From Sepiola atlantica (Eukaryota; Mollusca; Cephalopoda; Sepiida; Sepiolidae): a stretch of DNA of 64,000 nucleotides. The position numbers and the translations under genes are program-made. Of the stretch, positions 33,465-46,025 are shown one piece after another (within the stretch, counting starts at the first letter, position 1; each line of letters opens with the position of its first letter). A model generated the notes under the pieces. It was not told where the DNA came from. It did not search any database and saw nothing but the letters and a program-made list of their open reading frames with translations. The stretch is from positions 46,693,379 through 46,757,378 of the forward strand of contig OY744533.1 in the NCBI GenBank assembly GCA_963556195.1, written 5' to 3'.

Positions 33465-34425
33465 AAAAATGCTATTTCAAACGTAAGCATGACAAACCAA
33501 AGAAAATGCTATTTCAAACAAAAGAAAATGCTATTTTAAATGCAAGCATGACAGACCAACGAAAATGCTATTTCTAACGTAAGCATGGCAGACAAAAAAA
33601 ATGCAATTTCAAGCGTAAGCATGACAGACAAATGAAAATCCTTTTTAAAACGCAAGTATGACAGACAAACGAAAATGCTATTTCAAACGTAAGCATGACA
33701 GACCAATAAAAATGTTATTTCAAACGTCAACATCGCAGCCAAACGAAAATGCTATTTCAAGCGTAAGCATGACAGACAAATGAAAATGATTTTTAAAACG
33801 CAAGCATGACAGACAAACGAAAATGCTATTTCAAACGTAAGCATGACAGACCAACGAAAATGTTATTTCAAACATCAACATGGCAGCCCAACGAAAATGC
33901 TATTTCAAGCGTAAGCATGACAGACCAAGGAACACGCTATTTCAAACATAAGCATGACAGACCAACGAAAATACTATTTCAAACATAAACATGACAGACC
34001 AACGAAAATGCTATTTCAAACGTAAGCATAACAAACCAACGAAAATGCTATTTCAAACGTAAACATGACAGACCAACGAAAATGCTATTTCAAACGTAAG
34101 CATAACAAACCAACGAAAATGCTATTTCAAACGTAAGCATGACAGACCAATGAAAATGCTATTTCAAACGTAAGCATGACAGACCAATGAAAATGCTATT
34201 TCAAACGTAAGCATGACAGACCAATGAAAATGCTATTTCAAACGTAAGCATGACAGACCAATGAAAATGCTATTTCAAACGTAAGCATAACAAACCAACG
34301 AAAATGCTATTTCAAACGTAAGCATGACAGACCAATGAAAATGCTATTTCAAACGTAAGCATGACAGACCAATGAAAATGCTATTTCAAACGTAAGCATA
34401 ACATAAAAACGAAAATGTCATATGG
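33465..34425. repeat. 37-bp minisatellite, about 26 copies
   Basis: Unit ATGCTATTTCAAACGTAAGC then ATGACAGACCAATGAAA. The left third is more diverged than the right, where 34080-34400 is nearly homogeneous. Because 37 is not a multiple of three, translations shift frame and the 60-residue frame inside is not a gene. Confidence 0.95.
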
Positions 34426-35399
34426 AATGTACATATTATTAGGCTACTCTCAAGTCCCGTGGAAATTCCACAATTGTATTCTTCATCTGTTGTATATTGT
34501 TGCCGTGCTTATGGGAGTCTATCTCTAACACCCTTTGTAGGAGTTTGTGACTTTATCCATTTTAAAATGAATTGGTCCAAAATCGAATTATGTCATCCTA
34601 TGTACTAAAACAGTACGATTTTAAATAAATACATTTCAAAAAGCGACATTCGTTTTAGTTATTTGAAGAATTATTAGCTGACAATTATTTTTACTGTAAG
34701 AAGACAGAGAATATTTATTGTTTTAAAAAGAATTAAATTGTTACAATTTTAAAGAAATAAAGAAAGAAGAGACATATTTGTTTTATTAATTTAAAGAATA
34801 TTTTTCTGACAATAACAATCATTTTTACGGAAGAAAGGGTAATTTTTTCTTAATAGTATTAACCCTGACAGACATTATTTCAAAAGTAATAGTATTGTTA
34901 ACAGCGTCGTCTCTAGAAAAAAGACATTGACTCGAAATACATTGAACAGACGAATAAGAATCAAATATTGATTTTGTAGGAAGAAAACTATACCCCCTCA
35001 ACGTAAATACCTCCGACTAATCAGACTAGGAGCAAAATATATAGATATATCAAAATGACCCCCTTAGATGTATTACCAAATCTTTTTTTGTTGCCTAAAG
35101 TAACATAAAAGTAAACAGTGTCGGCTGTAGAATATGATGATTAATAATGGTATCACGTGAGCTTTGCAAAGTGCACAGGCTAGCATATTTGAAGATTGGT
35201 CAATGCTATAATTTTATTACTTACTGGTCATTTTTTAGGTAATTTTCTGATAATGCTTGTTTTAGCAAATTACTAAAGTTTGAAGTTTTTTTGTTCTTAT
35301 TTACTAACGGGTCACCACTTATCAAGGCTCAAAGGCCACTCGAATATAAAAGCGAATAAGTTCATCAGGTGGACGATGAGATTAAACCGTAAGGATTGC
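34426..35399. other. No gene; dispersed AT-rich repeat
   Basis: The stretch 34640-34835 holds two related segments (TTCGTTTTAGTTATTTGAAG and TTTGTTTTATTAATTTAAAG, each before a CTGACAAT block) that also match 23690-23812. Confidence 0.5.
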
Positions 35400-35700
35400 T
35401 AACAATGGTTGAAACTGGGCAGAATTTGATTATTTTAGAGGACGGCTCAACAAGAATTTGTTAACATTGGACTTGATAACGACCATGCTATAGTCAGCTG
35501 GAAAGCAGCCCCGTGGTATTGTGTTCCACAGACGGGTAGTTCTTGGAAAGAAACTTTGCTCAGGGAAGTTATGTTTAATTTTAGGTACACAGAAGAAGAA
35601 GGAAAAAATATTTACAGTGGTTGTAGGTAGACGAGTTTTTGTTGTGAGTGTTTTACATTTGTCATCATTTTGTAGCCGCGTTGCCGCCTAGTGGTCATTG
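35400..35700 (-). pseudogene. LINE polymerase C-terminal fragment
   Basis: The minus strand reads EQSFFPRTTRLWNTIPRGCF then NVNKF, the FF.R....WN.LP...... FK..V end of CR1/Jockey-type polymerases, with frameshifts upstream. Different sequence family from copies 1-7. Confidence 0.65.
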
Positions 35701-36454
35701 TATAAATTATTAGTTTGTCAGTTTCTAGATAATCTTCTGAATATACCGAGGTGGAACTTCTTAGTTTTTAGTGCTAAAATGTCTCTGTTTTTGTCAACAT
35801 TTTCAGGCAGCTCCAATGGAATCCCAATGAACTTGTGTATTTTAAGAACATTTATTCTGAGATGTTTATGTACGCACGACCATTAAATCATGTTTTGTGT
35901 TCTCGTAAATTGTGCCACAGACGAGAAATCATCGTTCTGCGGCCATCTTCATTTCACTGCAAACTTTGGTTTAAACAAACACATGTGGTCAGTGTTAACG
36001 CATTGCTCAGTGGTTAACAGAGATTTTCTGTGCACCTTAACAGCAAAAAATATCACGGTGATCAATCATTATCATAGTATTCTCGCGTGATGAGATATGC
36101 AAACTAAATAAATAAATGAATGAAACTTGGTGGTCACGTGGGACTAATTATAGGGAAAACCAAATCATCGTAGGGAAGAGCCTATGAAGGTAATCTATGG
36201 TTTGTTTGAAGTAGCAAGACCTCAACTATCATCAGAACAGAAACGCTCCAGCAAGCATAAAAGACAACCATCTTTGACTTTGGACATGAATCCTAAAAGA
36301 AAAAGATATGACTTCTGGAGGAAGCGAAATTTCAAAAGGGGCAGATGTTTTAGAGAGATAAACACCCCTCACAAAATGAACTAATCCTTTCGGACTATGA
36401 ATAGTGTGTATTTCTAACATTGAATTCTGAGTGTATTTATTACTTTACAAAAAA
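35701..36454. other. No gene recognised
   Basis: Short overlapping frames between 35698 and 36420 on both strands have no known motif. Confidence 0.4.
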
Positions 36455-36590
36455 AACTTTTGCTCCCCCTCCCAAAACAAGACATATTGCAATTGAAGTG
36501 TAAGGGGCAGGTTTATAGGCGAAACCTAGGTGGAGAGTTGGGTAGCAAGATATTTGTTCACATTACATTTAAATTTCTGCATGTTTTCCC
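36455..36590 (-). pseudogene. Non-LTR retrotransposon 3' end (family 1, copy 5)
   Basis: On the minus strand, CAGAAATTTAAATGTAATGT, GAACAAATATCTTGCTACCC and a TTGTTTTGGGAGGGGG end match the final ~130 bp of family 1. Confidence 0.65.
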
Positions 36591-36898
36591 CCATTTCATT
36601 GACGTTGATTACGATCTTAACAAAAGGTACATAATTAAATCCATTTTGTCAGTTATATAAGGCAACTATTAGCATGTGTTATACAGAAATAAAAATGATA
36701 TTTCAGATCGATTTTAATGTTTTGATATTTGATCCTGGTCAATATTTTATTTTTGATTTAGTTACCTGGGGGTTAGTATGCTACTAAAACTCTGTGGATA
36801 TTGTTATCTTGTTTTGTTTTTCTGTTCACAATGGATGGAGTCATACAGGATAGTGTCATCCATTAAAACAGATATGAGACATAACCAAACAGAGTATT
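36591..36898. other. No gene seen
   Basis: AT-rich flank to the left of the SINE. Confidence 0.4.
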
Positions 36899-37266
36899 GA
36901 TTTACTCCTCTCCAGGAGTTAGGCACAAGGCCAGTTTTTATCTTACTCCCACAAGTAAGATGTGACCCAAGGTCGGGTCGGGAAAGTGGGGTTTGAAAAG
37001 CCAGCGCCCGAGAAGGTGAACACTCTGGCGATTAAAAATTGCCTGGGCAGCCCCGTCGGCATTCCCCGGTAGGGGCACCTCAGGCAGTAAGCAATAAACT
37101 TACTCCTCCCCAAAGAGGGAGGCGAAGCCTGGGACCTCCTAGAACTGCACAAGACAGACCCATAGACCGGCGTAAATCAAGCCCCGAAGGTCAAGACAAT
37201 ACCAGTCTATGGGGTGCAGTATCCATCGGAACAGATACTACACTTTGATCTTAGCCAAAAGGCCAA
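36899..37266 (-). mobile_element. U2 snRNA-headed SINE, type A, full length, with hairpin insert
   Basis: Head on the minus strand is CTTGGCCTTTTGGCTAAGAT then CAAAGTGTAGTATCTGTTC (37266-37229). The body is about 90% like 8184-8503. It has an extra ~60 bp at 37158-37217, whose ends CCCATAGACCGG and CCAGTCTATGGG can pair, absent from the 8184 copy. Confidence 0.78.
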
Positions 37267-37556
37267 GATGATATCACAAAAGGATGATGCCACTATTCAT
37301 GGGAAATAACTTTTATCTTCATAATAAGTGATTCAAAGAGTCACGGGTCATCTACTAGACGAACGTTGAAAACACTGGAGACTACTATACTTATAAAAGC
37401 CTGTAGATCTTGTTTGTCACCATAATCGCTGGATGACGCCATCCATTAAAACAGAGAGGGGCAAAACATTCTTGATGACGTCATAAACGATGACTGATGA
37501 ACTTGCTTTCTTGTTTGTGCACAGTGGATAACGTCATAAAGAAATGACGTCATTAA
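37267..37556. other. No gene seen
   Basis: Unremarkable sequence with repeated TGACGTCAT-like 6-8-mers. Confidence 0.4.
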
Positions 37557-37722
37557 AGTAGGAGGAAAAGAAAAAGAAGAGGGAAGAGAGAGATAAGGGA
37601 AGAGAGGGAAAAAGAAAAAGTAGAGGGGGGAATAGAGCGGGTGGAAGAGAGGGAGGGGGAGAGATCAAAGGAGGATAGGAAAAAGGGAGAGAGAGGTAAG
37701 GGGAGAAAAGAAAGAGAAGCAC
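37557..37722. repeat. Polypurine tract (~165 bp)
   Basis: Almost entirely A and G on the plus strand, with short GGGGG runs. Confidence 0.9.
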
Positions 37723-38430
37723 ACATATAAAGGAATGAGTATAATCAAGAAATTAATTATCTTGGACATTGATGAAATGAAGAAAATCTATTCAAAAAAA
37801 TGAATTTCGTTTCTTTATTTTATGGACCTACTTGATAATTGCTTTTAATAAACCCAGATGAAATCGAAGGAAAATTTTAATGGTGTCTTTTAGATTCCTT
37901 GAAAAATGTAACCCTTATTGAAACTTACTTTAATATTGTCACTGTTAACATATCGACATTCATAACACACAAACAAACATTGACTTTCATATATATAGAA
38001 AAAGATAGATCATCTTAAAACTGAAAAGAAGAGAGCTCTTCAAATATGAGGAAATATTGCCATACGTAAAACCGTCATTCAATCTACTGATGGCTGAAGT
38101 GAATATGATATGAGAGAATATGTATTATTTATGGGATGAATCATTCAAATAAATTTCTATCCGTTTATAAAAATGAGGAGCAACTCTGGTGACGAAGGTG
38201 GATACAATTTTCCGTTAATCTTGGCTGTGCACATAAATTTGTCAACTAAAAATGAAATATATCCAGAGCATAAATTCATAGCAAAAGATATGACAAGTCA
38301 AGCGTCCTGGGAATTTTACATTGCTAACACAATTTGAATAAAAGTCAGAAGGCCAGGAATTATGGTTATCAATGAATAATGGAAATTCAGTAAAAATAAA
38401 AGGTGTTATATAAGAAGTTTATGTGCTAAA
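37723..38430. other. No gene; dispersed repeat shared with 43.9 kb
   Basis: 37907-38000 (CTGTTAACATATCGACATTC, AAACATTGACTTTCATATAT) matches 43860-43955 in the same orientation. Confidence 0.55.
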
Positions 38431-39870
38431 TAAAATCATCATCATCACTATCATCATCAACCGGTTTATTTGTTTAATCAGGCCACAATTCCTCTGATGA
38501 GGGTGGGGCCTGATTATCTAGTCACATTCTTGTCTTTGGTGAGGCCTGACGGAATCCATACCCATGGCTTTCCTATCACGTTTGACCACGTCTTCCCAAG
38601 ATAACTTGGGTCTGCCAGTGGTGGTCTTCTCTACTGGCGCATTCAACTGTCGGACTTTAGCAATCCAGCTATTTCTGCCCTCAACGTTCCCCAACCAACT
38701 CTGCATGATGTCCATGAGGCTTCTCAAGTTGACTTGTGTGTATAGAGACCCAAAATGTATGCTTTGTTCAGGCCTAACCTAACAGATCCATCTGACCATT
38801 GCCTTGTCATTACGGTGCAGTTTCTTTAGTGTGCCGACAGAGACGGCCCAAGTTTCAGAGCCACACATTAGCACACTCCTGACACATGAGTATACACAAC
38901 CTCTCGTTCAGGATTGATAATAGCTGTCTAAACTGTCTCCAGGCAGACTTGCCACGTGTAGCTGCCGCGATTTCACAGCCTCCACCCGATGACAGCACAT
39001 CTCCAAGGTAAAAAAATTTCGTCACTACTTCAAGCTTGTCATCGCCAGTATCCACCTCCGTCAGTGGTCTGCTATCTATTGGTCTTGCTGCGGCAGTGCA
39101 ACGCAAACACTTAAAATGAGGATCTGTTCGGAGAGAGCCCTTTATGCAACTATACTTTTTATAGACTCATCCTGAACAGTGGGTGCAGATGATTGAGTTG
39201 CTGTGTGTTCGTCTTAGACATATGGCACATGGATGTTTTCCTGTTTTCCCCAGTAAGCTGTGGTTGAGACCAGCGATCATGACCATGGTTTTACCCATGT
39301 TGACTCTGAAACCTTTCTCCTTTATGCTACTCTTCCATCTATCCAGACGTTCTTTGAGTGATTAAAGTAAAGTATCAATGATCACCAGGTCGTCAGCATT
39401 TAGGAGCTCCCACGAAATTCTAGTGATAGAGTCTCGAGTACAATGATGAATAGAAGGGGACTTAAGACAGATCCTTGATAGACGCCTACTTTAACATCAA
39501 ATTCGTCGCTGTAGCTGTTATCAACTCGTACCCGACTACGTACATTGGTGTACATAGACATCATCACTTAAAGCAGCCACTCTGTAACACCTAACTTCTG
39601 CAGAGCCCACCAGACAACCCTTCTTGGGACAGTCAAAAGATGTTTCCAAATCTACAAATGCCATGTACAGTGGTTTGTTTGCAGCTAGATGTTTCTCCAT
39701 GACTTGGCGTATGATGAAAATTGCATCTGTGGTGCTCTTATCTAGTATGAAACCGAATTGCATGTCAGCAATCTGTACTTGTAATAAGATAATAAAAAAA
39801 GCAAAATCAATAATTGCTGTGGCCTTAAAGGGCCCAAAAGAAATCAGACAACAAAGAGGTCGGGTAAACA
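38431..39870 (-). pseudogene. Decayed LINE polymerase (RT to C-terminus)
   Basis: Read right to left. 39871-39620 encodes QIADMQFGFILDKSTTDAIF then RQVMEKHLA and MAFVDLETSFDCP, the RT motif 2a and motif A region (FVDLEKAFDRVP in related elements). 39106-38855 encodes LEVVTKFFYLGDVLSSGGGC, the FCYLGD block after the active site. 38727-38518 encodes WIAKVRQLNAPV and GRPKLSWEDVVKRD, the C-terminal GRPRKTW block. Motif C lies in the broken part near 39300. Multiple frameshifts make it a pseudogene. CAT triplets at the 3' end (38440) may be its tail. Confidence 0.8.
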
Positions 39871-40050
39871 AGAGTATGTACTCACAGAAAGTACATAAGT
39901 AGGTGTTGCTTCTGCTTAGTTATAGTTACTCAGTTACCACCATTAGGACTATTCATAGTGTCGGGAAGAGTCCATGTAGTGACGCTCTAGAGTAGATCAG
40001 CATAACAATAACTGCGGAAATTCCATAGGTGTATCCTTTATCTATCTAAA
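39871..40050. other. No gene seen
   Basis: Short spacer. Confidence 0.4.
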
Positions 40051-40290
40051 AACAAATGAACAAAAAGCTGGAGAAAAGAGAATTTCAAAAAGCACCCGAG
40101 AACGCTGTATGTGAAGTCATTAGAACTACATCGGTTTGTCGTTTTGACGTCTAACTATTTCACATATGGCGTTCTCGGCTGCTGTTTGAAATTCTCTTTT
40201 CTCCAGCTTTTTTGTTCGTTATTTTTGTCACCTGAAGATGATTCGATGAAGAATCGAAAGTGTTAGTGATACTTATGGAACATTCATTCA
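40051..40290 (+). repeat. Hairpin element with hammerhead-like core at its right edge
   Basis: Arms 40051-40105 and 40169-40220 (AAAAGCTGGAGAAAAGAGAA against its inverse). Just outside the right arm is CTGAAGA (40232-40238), the hairpin GATTC/GAATC, GAAA (40256-40259) and an AGTGTT/GATACT stem. Core consensus is met, but stem I does not pair. Confidence 0.6.
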
Positions 40291-40869
40291 TTTCGGTGGG
40301 ATTTTGACACAAAAAAGATTATTAAAAAAATTGAAAAAATAAAAAAACCTATAATCAAGCAATAGAATTCTGTGATGTTAAACAATGTTTTCTTAAATGA
40401 AAGAATGCTGCCTAAATACACACACAATATATATGTATGTATTTATATCATTTTGTTTTAAGTTCACACAAAACTTTATATAATAGCTCAATAGTGTATA
40501 ATGTCACTAGAGCTCATGATTTTACATACAATTGTTTCTGCCCTCTCAAAAGTATGTTTGTAGCAGTCTGTAAGGTTGGAAAATGGACGTGGTGTTGTTA
40601 TAACGGTTCATTCACTTTTTAAATATAAGGTATATATGTGGGTACTTAGTGTTGATGGAGGGGTATATTTATCAATAAAAAAAGGGTTTCCTAAGGGATA
40701 TTCACATAAGTGGATGGGTCAAGATAGGCTTGCTATAATCATGTATGGTGTATGTATTGGTTCGTGTGGTGTATGTATTGGTTCGTGTAGTATACTTATG
40801 TTTAATTAACTGTGTGAATCGGTAAGGTTTAGATCTTGGTCATATATATTTTTTCCTTTTATTTAAAGA

Positions 40870-41170
40870 CTAGCGGGGCTACCCGGCGTTGCTCGGGGTC
40901 ATAAAAACATAATTGAAGAAAAATCGCGTGTGTAACATCTTTATATTAAAACTTCTATTTCTCTCCTTCTCTCTCTATAGCTGTCTCTTTATCTTTCTAA
41001 TTTTCTCTACCCTGGTCGCTACTTTTAAATTTTGCCTTTTGCGAAAGCTGTTTCTTCCCCACCATTTCATCCTACGTTTCACAGGGCAATAGTATGACTT
41101 ATTTCTATAAAAAGTATCACCACTGTCTGCGCCTTCTATATAGGTACTTATAACCGCCCCGGTGTTCATA
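40870..41170 (-). mobile_element. Helitron 3' end, intact terminus
   Basis: On the plus strand A is followed by CTAGCGGGGCTACCCGGCGT; the hairpin CCCGGCGTTGCTCGGG spans 40882-40897. Read on the minus strand this is hairpin, eight bases, CTAG, T. Body extends right; its 5' end was not found. Confidence 0.7.
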
Positions 41171-41174
41171 CTAT

Positions 41175-41545
41175 ATATTTTGAATCCCCTCATGATATCC
41201 TTCATCATTTTAACTCCCCTCGTTGTATTCATCATTTTCGATCTCCTCATACTATTAATCATTTTCAATCCCCTCATAAAATTCTTCATCATTTTCAATC
41301 TCCTCATACTATTAATCATTTTCAATCCTCTCATAATATTCTTCATCATTTTCAATCCTCTCGTAATATTCCTCATCATTTTAAATCCGCTCATGATATT
41401 CTTAATAATTTTCAATCCTCTCATGATATTCTTCATTTTTTCAATCCTCTCATGATATTCTTCATTATTTTCAATCCCCTCATGATATTCTTCATCATTT
41501 TCAATCTCCTCATAATATTCTTCATCATTTTCAATCCTCTCATGG
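41175..41545. repeat. 30-bp minisatellite, ~12 copies
   Basis: Unit ATTTTCAATCCTCTCATAAT, ATTCTTCATC. The period is a multiple of three, so both strands give long frames with a 10-residue period (minus-strand MMKNIMRGLK). The frames look like a by-product of the repeat. Confidence 0.9.
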
Positions 41546-41644
41546 TAATTTTTGGGGAATATGATGAGGTATCTAATAATTATGTTATTTATGATAGGTA
41601 AGAATTACTAGGGTGCGTGTGTAGGTTGTATTTGCTTCAAACAT

Positions 41645-42158
41645 ACGAAACTATTACAACTTCTATTCATACTCTGAAGATGTGAGATGTCTCGCAAAAT
41701 TATTTGCCAACAGATCAAAGTATAAAATGAAAAAAAAGAGAAACAACTGTTCTAATTTGATTTTATTAATAAATATCGCATCTGAATATGCTTTTAAAGG
41801 CTTTTTAGTCTTATTTATTATTAAATTCTAAAAAAGATGTTTAAAAAGAAAAAAATATGAACTCTCCTATTTTAATACAAATCTCGCGTGCATGTGCGTC
41901 TCCTCATATTTAAAAAGTGAATGAACCGGTGTAACAACACCACGTTCATTTCCATTCCTACGGACTGCTACAAACACACTGAACTATTACAACTTCTCAT
42001 ACTCTGAAGATGCTAGGTATCTAGCGAAATTATTAGTCAAAAGATCAAAGTATAAAATGAAAAAGTAAAAAAAAGAAAAAAATATGTTCTGATTTTATTT
42101 TATTAATAAATATTGCATGTGAACATGCTTTTAAAGGCTTTTTAGCCTCATTTATTAT

Positions 42159-42165
<7 letters not shown>
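41645..42165. repeat. Direct duplication of ~185 bp
   Basis: 41645-41828 and 41976-42165 share CTATTACAACTTCT, ATACTCTGAAGATG, AGATCAAAGTATAAAATGAA and ATGCTTTTAAAGGCTTTTTA at about 85% identity. The right copy ends in a TA array. Confidence 0.85.
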
Positions 42166-42212
<47 letters not shown>

Positions 42213-42230
42213 CTACAATTAGGCTGAAAA

Positions 42231-42380
42231 AAGTTTAAACTGCGTCCATATTAATTTAATTTATTTAAAAAAAAATTTTTTATTGTAAACTAGATACCAA
42301 ATTGAGTAAGGACTCTCTTTGGTTTTGAGTGACAAAAAGGAATACATAAATTAAATTAATATGGACGCGCTTTAAACTGT
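42231..42380. repeat. Hairpin, ~32-bp arms
   Basis: GTTTAAACTGCGTCCATATT with AATTTAATTTAT (42231-42262) is the inverse of 42346-42378, with an 83-bp loop. Confidence 0.85.
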
Positions 42381-42539
42381 TTGTGAGTGATACATAAATT
42401 TGCACTGATGAAACCTTTTTCAAAAGTGATTATGATTTTTTGTGTATCATGAAAATGGATACTTTTGAGATGGGCAGACACAATTGTATGTGAATAAAGT
42501 ACTTTTAAGGAAAGTTGGAATGTTTTCGGAATAACTATC

Positions 42540-42598
<59 letters not shown>

Positions 42599-44229
42599 AA
42601 CTCTTCTATTTCATTATTCCTGCTCCCGGACAACGTGACGTAGTTCTGCTAATAAGAAAATAAATCGCTTATATGACAAAAACAATAATCCATGGGACGA
42701 AAATACACGCACACATGTAGACACGCATTCATAATTTCTTCAAAATTTTATGCATGAAAAATATGTGAAAAAGAGCAGTGTTCATTCAGAGATGGACACC
42801 CACTAATTCTTGCTTAATTCATGCATGCCAACCAAAAACAACTAAGAAAAGCAAATGTTCAAATAAAACACTCACTCATCCAACAGACTCTTAGTTATAT
42901 AAATGTATTCAACAGGGCGGATCTAGATGGCTGTCAGCCCCGCCAGCCTCCACTATATTATAAAGAGTAATGTGCATTCATTTGTAAATAAATAAATATA
43001 TATCCACCTCGTCACACAAAAGTCTGCCCGACAAAAGGAGAACGCAAATCTATTTCTATAATCAGGCATTTTCTTTCTTTTTTCCTTTCTGTTTTCTATA
43101 TCGACTGATACGTTTTTTCGTTCCTTTTTTTTCAACTTTACAGTTTAGTACGTTTTCTTCTTTATTTCTTATTTCTTTAATTGAGCGACGATTGTACTCT
43201 TTCAATTTCATGTTAACTACTAACGTCTTTGATGTTTTTAACATCAAGCATCATTTTTTTTTGTTTAGGCGTCTACCGCACAATAATCAAAATCGCAATA
43301 GAAAGACTTACACTGGAAAGCAAATAGCAAGTCAGACAACCATCTGAAATAAATTCGGAAAAGAATCTTCCACTCTAAATAAAAATTCAGCGGTAGTTTT
43401 GTTTTTAGGTCATCAGAAATGATAATGATAATTTATATATAAAAAATTAAATAACTGACGTCATTCTATAATTTTATATGAAAATAGGTGTGAACACTAT
43501 CGAAGCATAATTTTTCTGTCATTTTTGACGAACGGTATACACTAGTACTTGTATATTTTGTGCAGCGATGATATTTATGAAAATCAAACTTGAATTAACA
43601 TCAGAGAAAAATGCACTGGTTAACTACGCCACTCTGATGTTAATTTGCGTTTGGTTTTCAGACTGCACGGTGCACATACGTTGTTAAATAAAAAGCACAA
43701 ATATGCTGACACATTCACACACACAAAGAATAACAAAATTTTCCTTCGATTCAATCTGGGGTTTAACACCGTTTGGTTTTCAGACTGCAGGTTGCACATA
43801 CATTGTTCAACCTTCGGATAGAATCAAAATAAAAATTCAATGATTTTGTGAAAAGTTTAAGCCTTATTCAAACTTATTTGAATGTTTTAACTGTTAACAT
43901 ATCGATTTCTATAACACACAAATAAACATTGACATTCATATATACAGAAGATATTCAGACAGACACAAATTATCCAGACTCACAGATATAGATTTGTTAA
44001 TAGGGTGGAGATTTAACAGGAATTAATTAAATATTTCATTGCTTATTCACACTCATTAAAAATACAAAGGCATTGCGAATATTTGGACAAAAGATTATCA
44101 ATCAGATTAAGCTAAAAATTCTTCTTTAATCTTTCAATCTTTTATCTTTAGCTTTCAAGTTATTCAAAGAATCTCATTTCTATTTGATCTTTTTAGATTC
44201 AGTTTTCTATAGTTTTATTTTCTATATAG
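42381..44229. other. No gene; TA array and short repeats
   Basis: (TA)n at 42543-42595. TTAACATCAGAG / CTCTGATGTTAA hairpin at 43597-43643. Direct repeat GTTTGGTTTTCAGACTGCA at 43650 and 43772. 43860-43955 repeats 37907-38000. Confidence 0.6.
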
Positions 44230-45850
44230 TTTTCATTCACTTACTCTTCTTCCTTACATTTCATTCACTTCTTCTTTCTTACATTTCATTCATTCATTCT
44301 TCTTCCTTACATTTCATTCATTCTTCTTCTTCTTCCTTACATTTCATTCATTCTTCTTCTTCTTTCTTACATTTCATTTATTCTTCTTCTTCTTTCTTAC
44401 ATTTCATTCATTCATTCTTCTTCCTTACATTTCATTCATTCGCTGATTCTTCTTCCTCTTACATTTCATTCGCTGATGCTTCTCTCCCTTACATCTAATT
44501 CATTCTTATTCTCACTTCACTTTCATTCATTCCTCTTGTCTCTCATATTTCATTCATTCTTCTTCCTCTCTTACATTTCATGCATTTTTCTTCTTTTTTA
44601 CATTTCATCCACTGATTCTATTTTCTTACATTTCATTCACTGATTCTTTTTCTCTCTTACATTTCATTCATTCTTCTTCCTTACATTTTATTTATTCTTC
44701 TTTCTTACATTTCATTTATTACTCTTTTCTCTTACATTTCATTTATTCTTCGTCTCCCTCACATTACATTCACTGATTCTTCTTTCTTACATTTCATTTA
44801 TTCTTCTTTCTTACATTTCATTTATTCTTCGTCTCCCTTACATTACATTCACTGATTCTTCTTTCTTACATTACATTCACTGATTCTTCTTTCTTACATT
44901 ACATTCACTGATTCTTCTTTCTTACATTTCATTTGCTGATTCTTCTTCCCCTTCATCTCATTGATTCTTATTCTCACTTACATTTCATTCATTCTTCCTT
45001 TTCATTTACATTTCATCGACTGATTCTTCTTTCTTACATTTCATTCACTGATTCTTCTTCTCCCTTACATTTCATGCATTCTTCTTTCTCTTTTACATTT
45101 CACTCATCCTTCTTTCTCCCTTACATTTCATACATTTTTCTTCTTTCTTACATCATATACATTCTTTTTCTTTCTTACATTTAATTCATTCGTCTCCCTT
45201 AAATAAACTAGATTCTTCTCCTTCCTTACATTTCATTCATTTTTTTCTTTCTTACATTTCATTCACTGATTCTTCTTCTCCCTTACATTTCATCCATTTC
45301 TTCTTCACCCTTACATTTAACTAATTCGTCTTCTCATGTGCATTTCATTCATTGTTTTTTCTTTTTTACATCTCATTCATTATTATTCTCACTTACATTT
45401 CATTTATTCTTCTTTTTTTACATTTCATTCATTTTCTTCTCCCATACATTTCCTTCATTCTTCGTTTCCCTTACATTTCAACCACTGATTCTTCTTTTCC
45501 CTTACATTTCAATCATTCTTCCTTGTCCCTTACATTTGATTTATTCTTCCTTCTCCCTTACATTTCATAGATTCTTCTTCCTTACATTTCATTCATTCTT
45601 CTGTCTTACATTTCATTCACTGATTCTTCTTCCTTACACCGCATTCATTCTTCTTCTTTCTTACATTTCATGAATTCGTTTTCTTCCTTACATTTCAACC
45701 ATTCCTCTTTTCTCTTACGTTTCATTCATTTTTTCTCATATGTCATTCTTTTTTCTTTCTTATATTTCCATTCTCTTATATGCATATATATTCTTTCTTT
45801 CATGTTGATTCTTTCGATCATTTTATATTCTTTCTTTCTCATATTGTTTA
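44230..45850. repeat. 1.6-kb polypyrimidine minisatellite
   Basis: Degenerate units of 20-32 bases built from CTTACATTTCATTCATTCTT and CTTC runs, some with CACTGATTC inserts. The plus strand is strongly T+C. All long frames across it are Ser/Phe/Leu repeats, not genes. Confidence 0.92.
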
Positions 45851-45929
45851 TTCATACATTCTTTTTTTTCATATTGCATTAATCCTTATATAATTTTCAT
45901 TCATATTATTCCTAATGATCTTTTTAATT

Positions 45930-46025
45930 TATTCATATAATGATTGGTCAATTAGTTTACAAGTGAATCCTGTACATACAAATATATAAACATATACACA
46001 TACCTAACTTTATATAAATATATAT
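45930..46025 (-). mobile_element. Helitron-like 5' end fragment
   Basis: ATAATGATTGGTCAATTAGT, AGTGAATCCTGTACATAC and ACCTAACTTTATATAAATAT match the left ~95 bp (minus strand) of the 11116/32351 family. Confidence 0.6.

Larger units (their letters stand above)
40557..41977. mobile_element. 1.4-kb element bounded by ~70-bp inverted repeats
   Basis: GTAGCAGTCTGTAAGGTTGG ... AACGGTTCATTCACTTTTTA (40557-40625) is the inverse of 41907-41977. Inside are a minus-strand Helitron end (40870) and a 30-bp minisatellite. No transposase seen. Confidence 0.65.

Noticed and set aside
33465..34425. Regular short direct repeats resembling a CRISPR array
   Set aside because: No distinct spacers: the whole 37-bp unit repeats. 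The DNA is eukaryotic and no cas genes are present.
44184..45882. Ser/Phe-rich membrane-like proteins
   Set aside because: By-products of the polypyrimidine minisatellite; no start context, domains or frame consistency.
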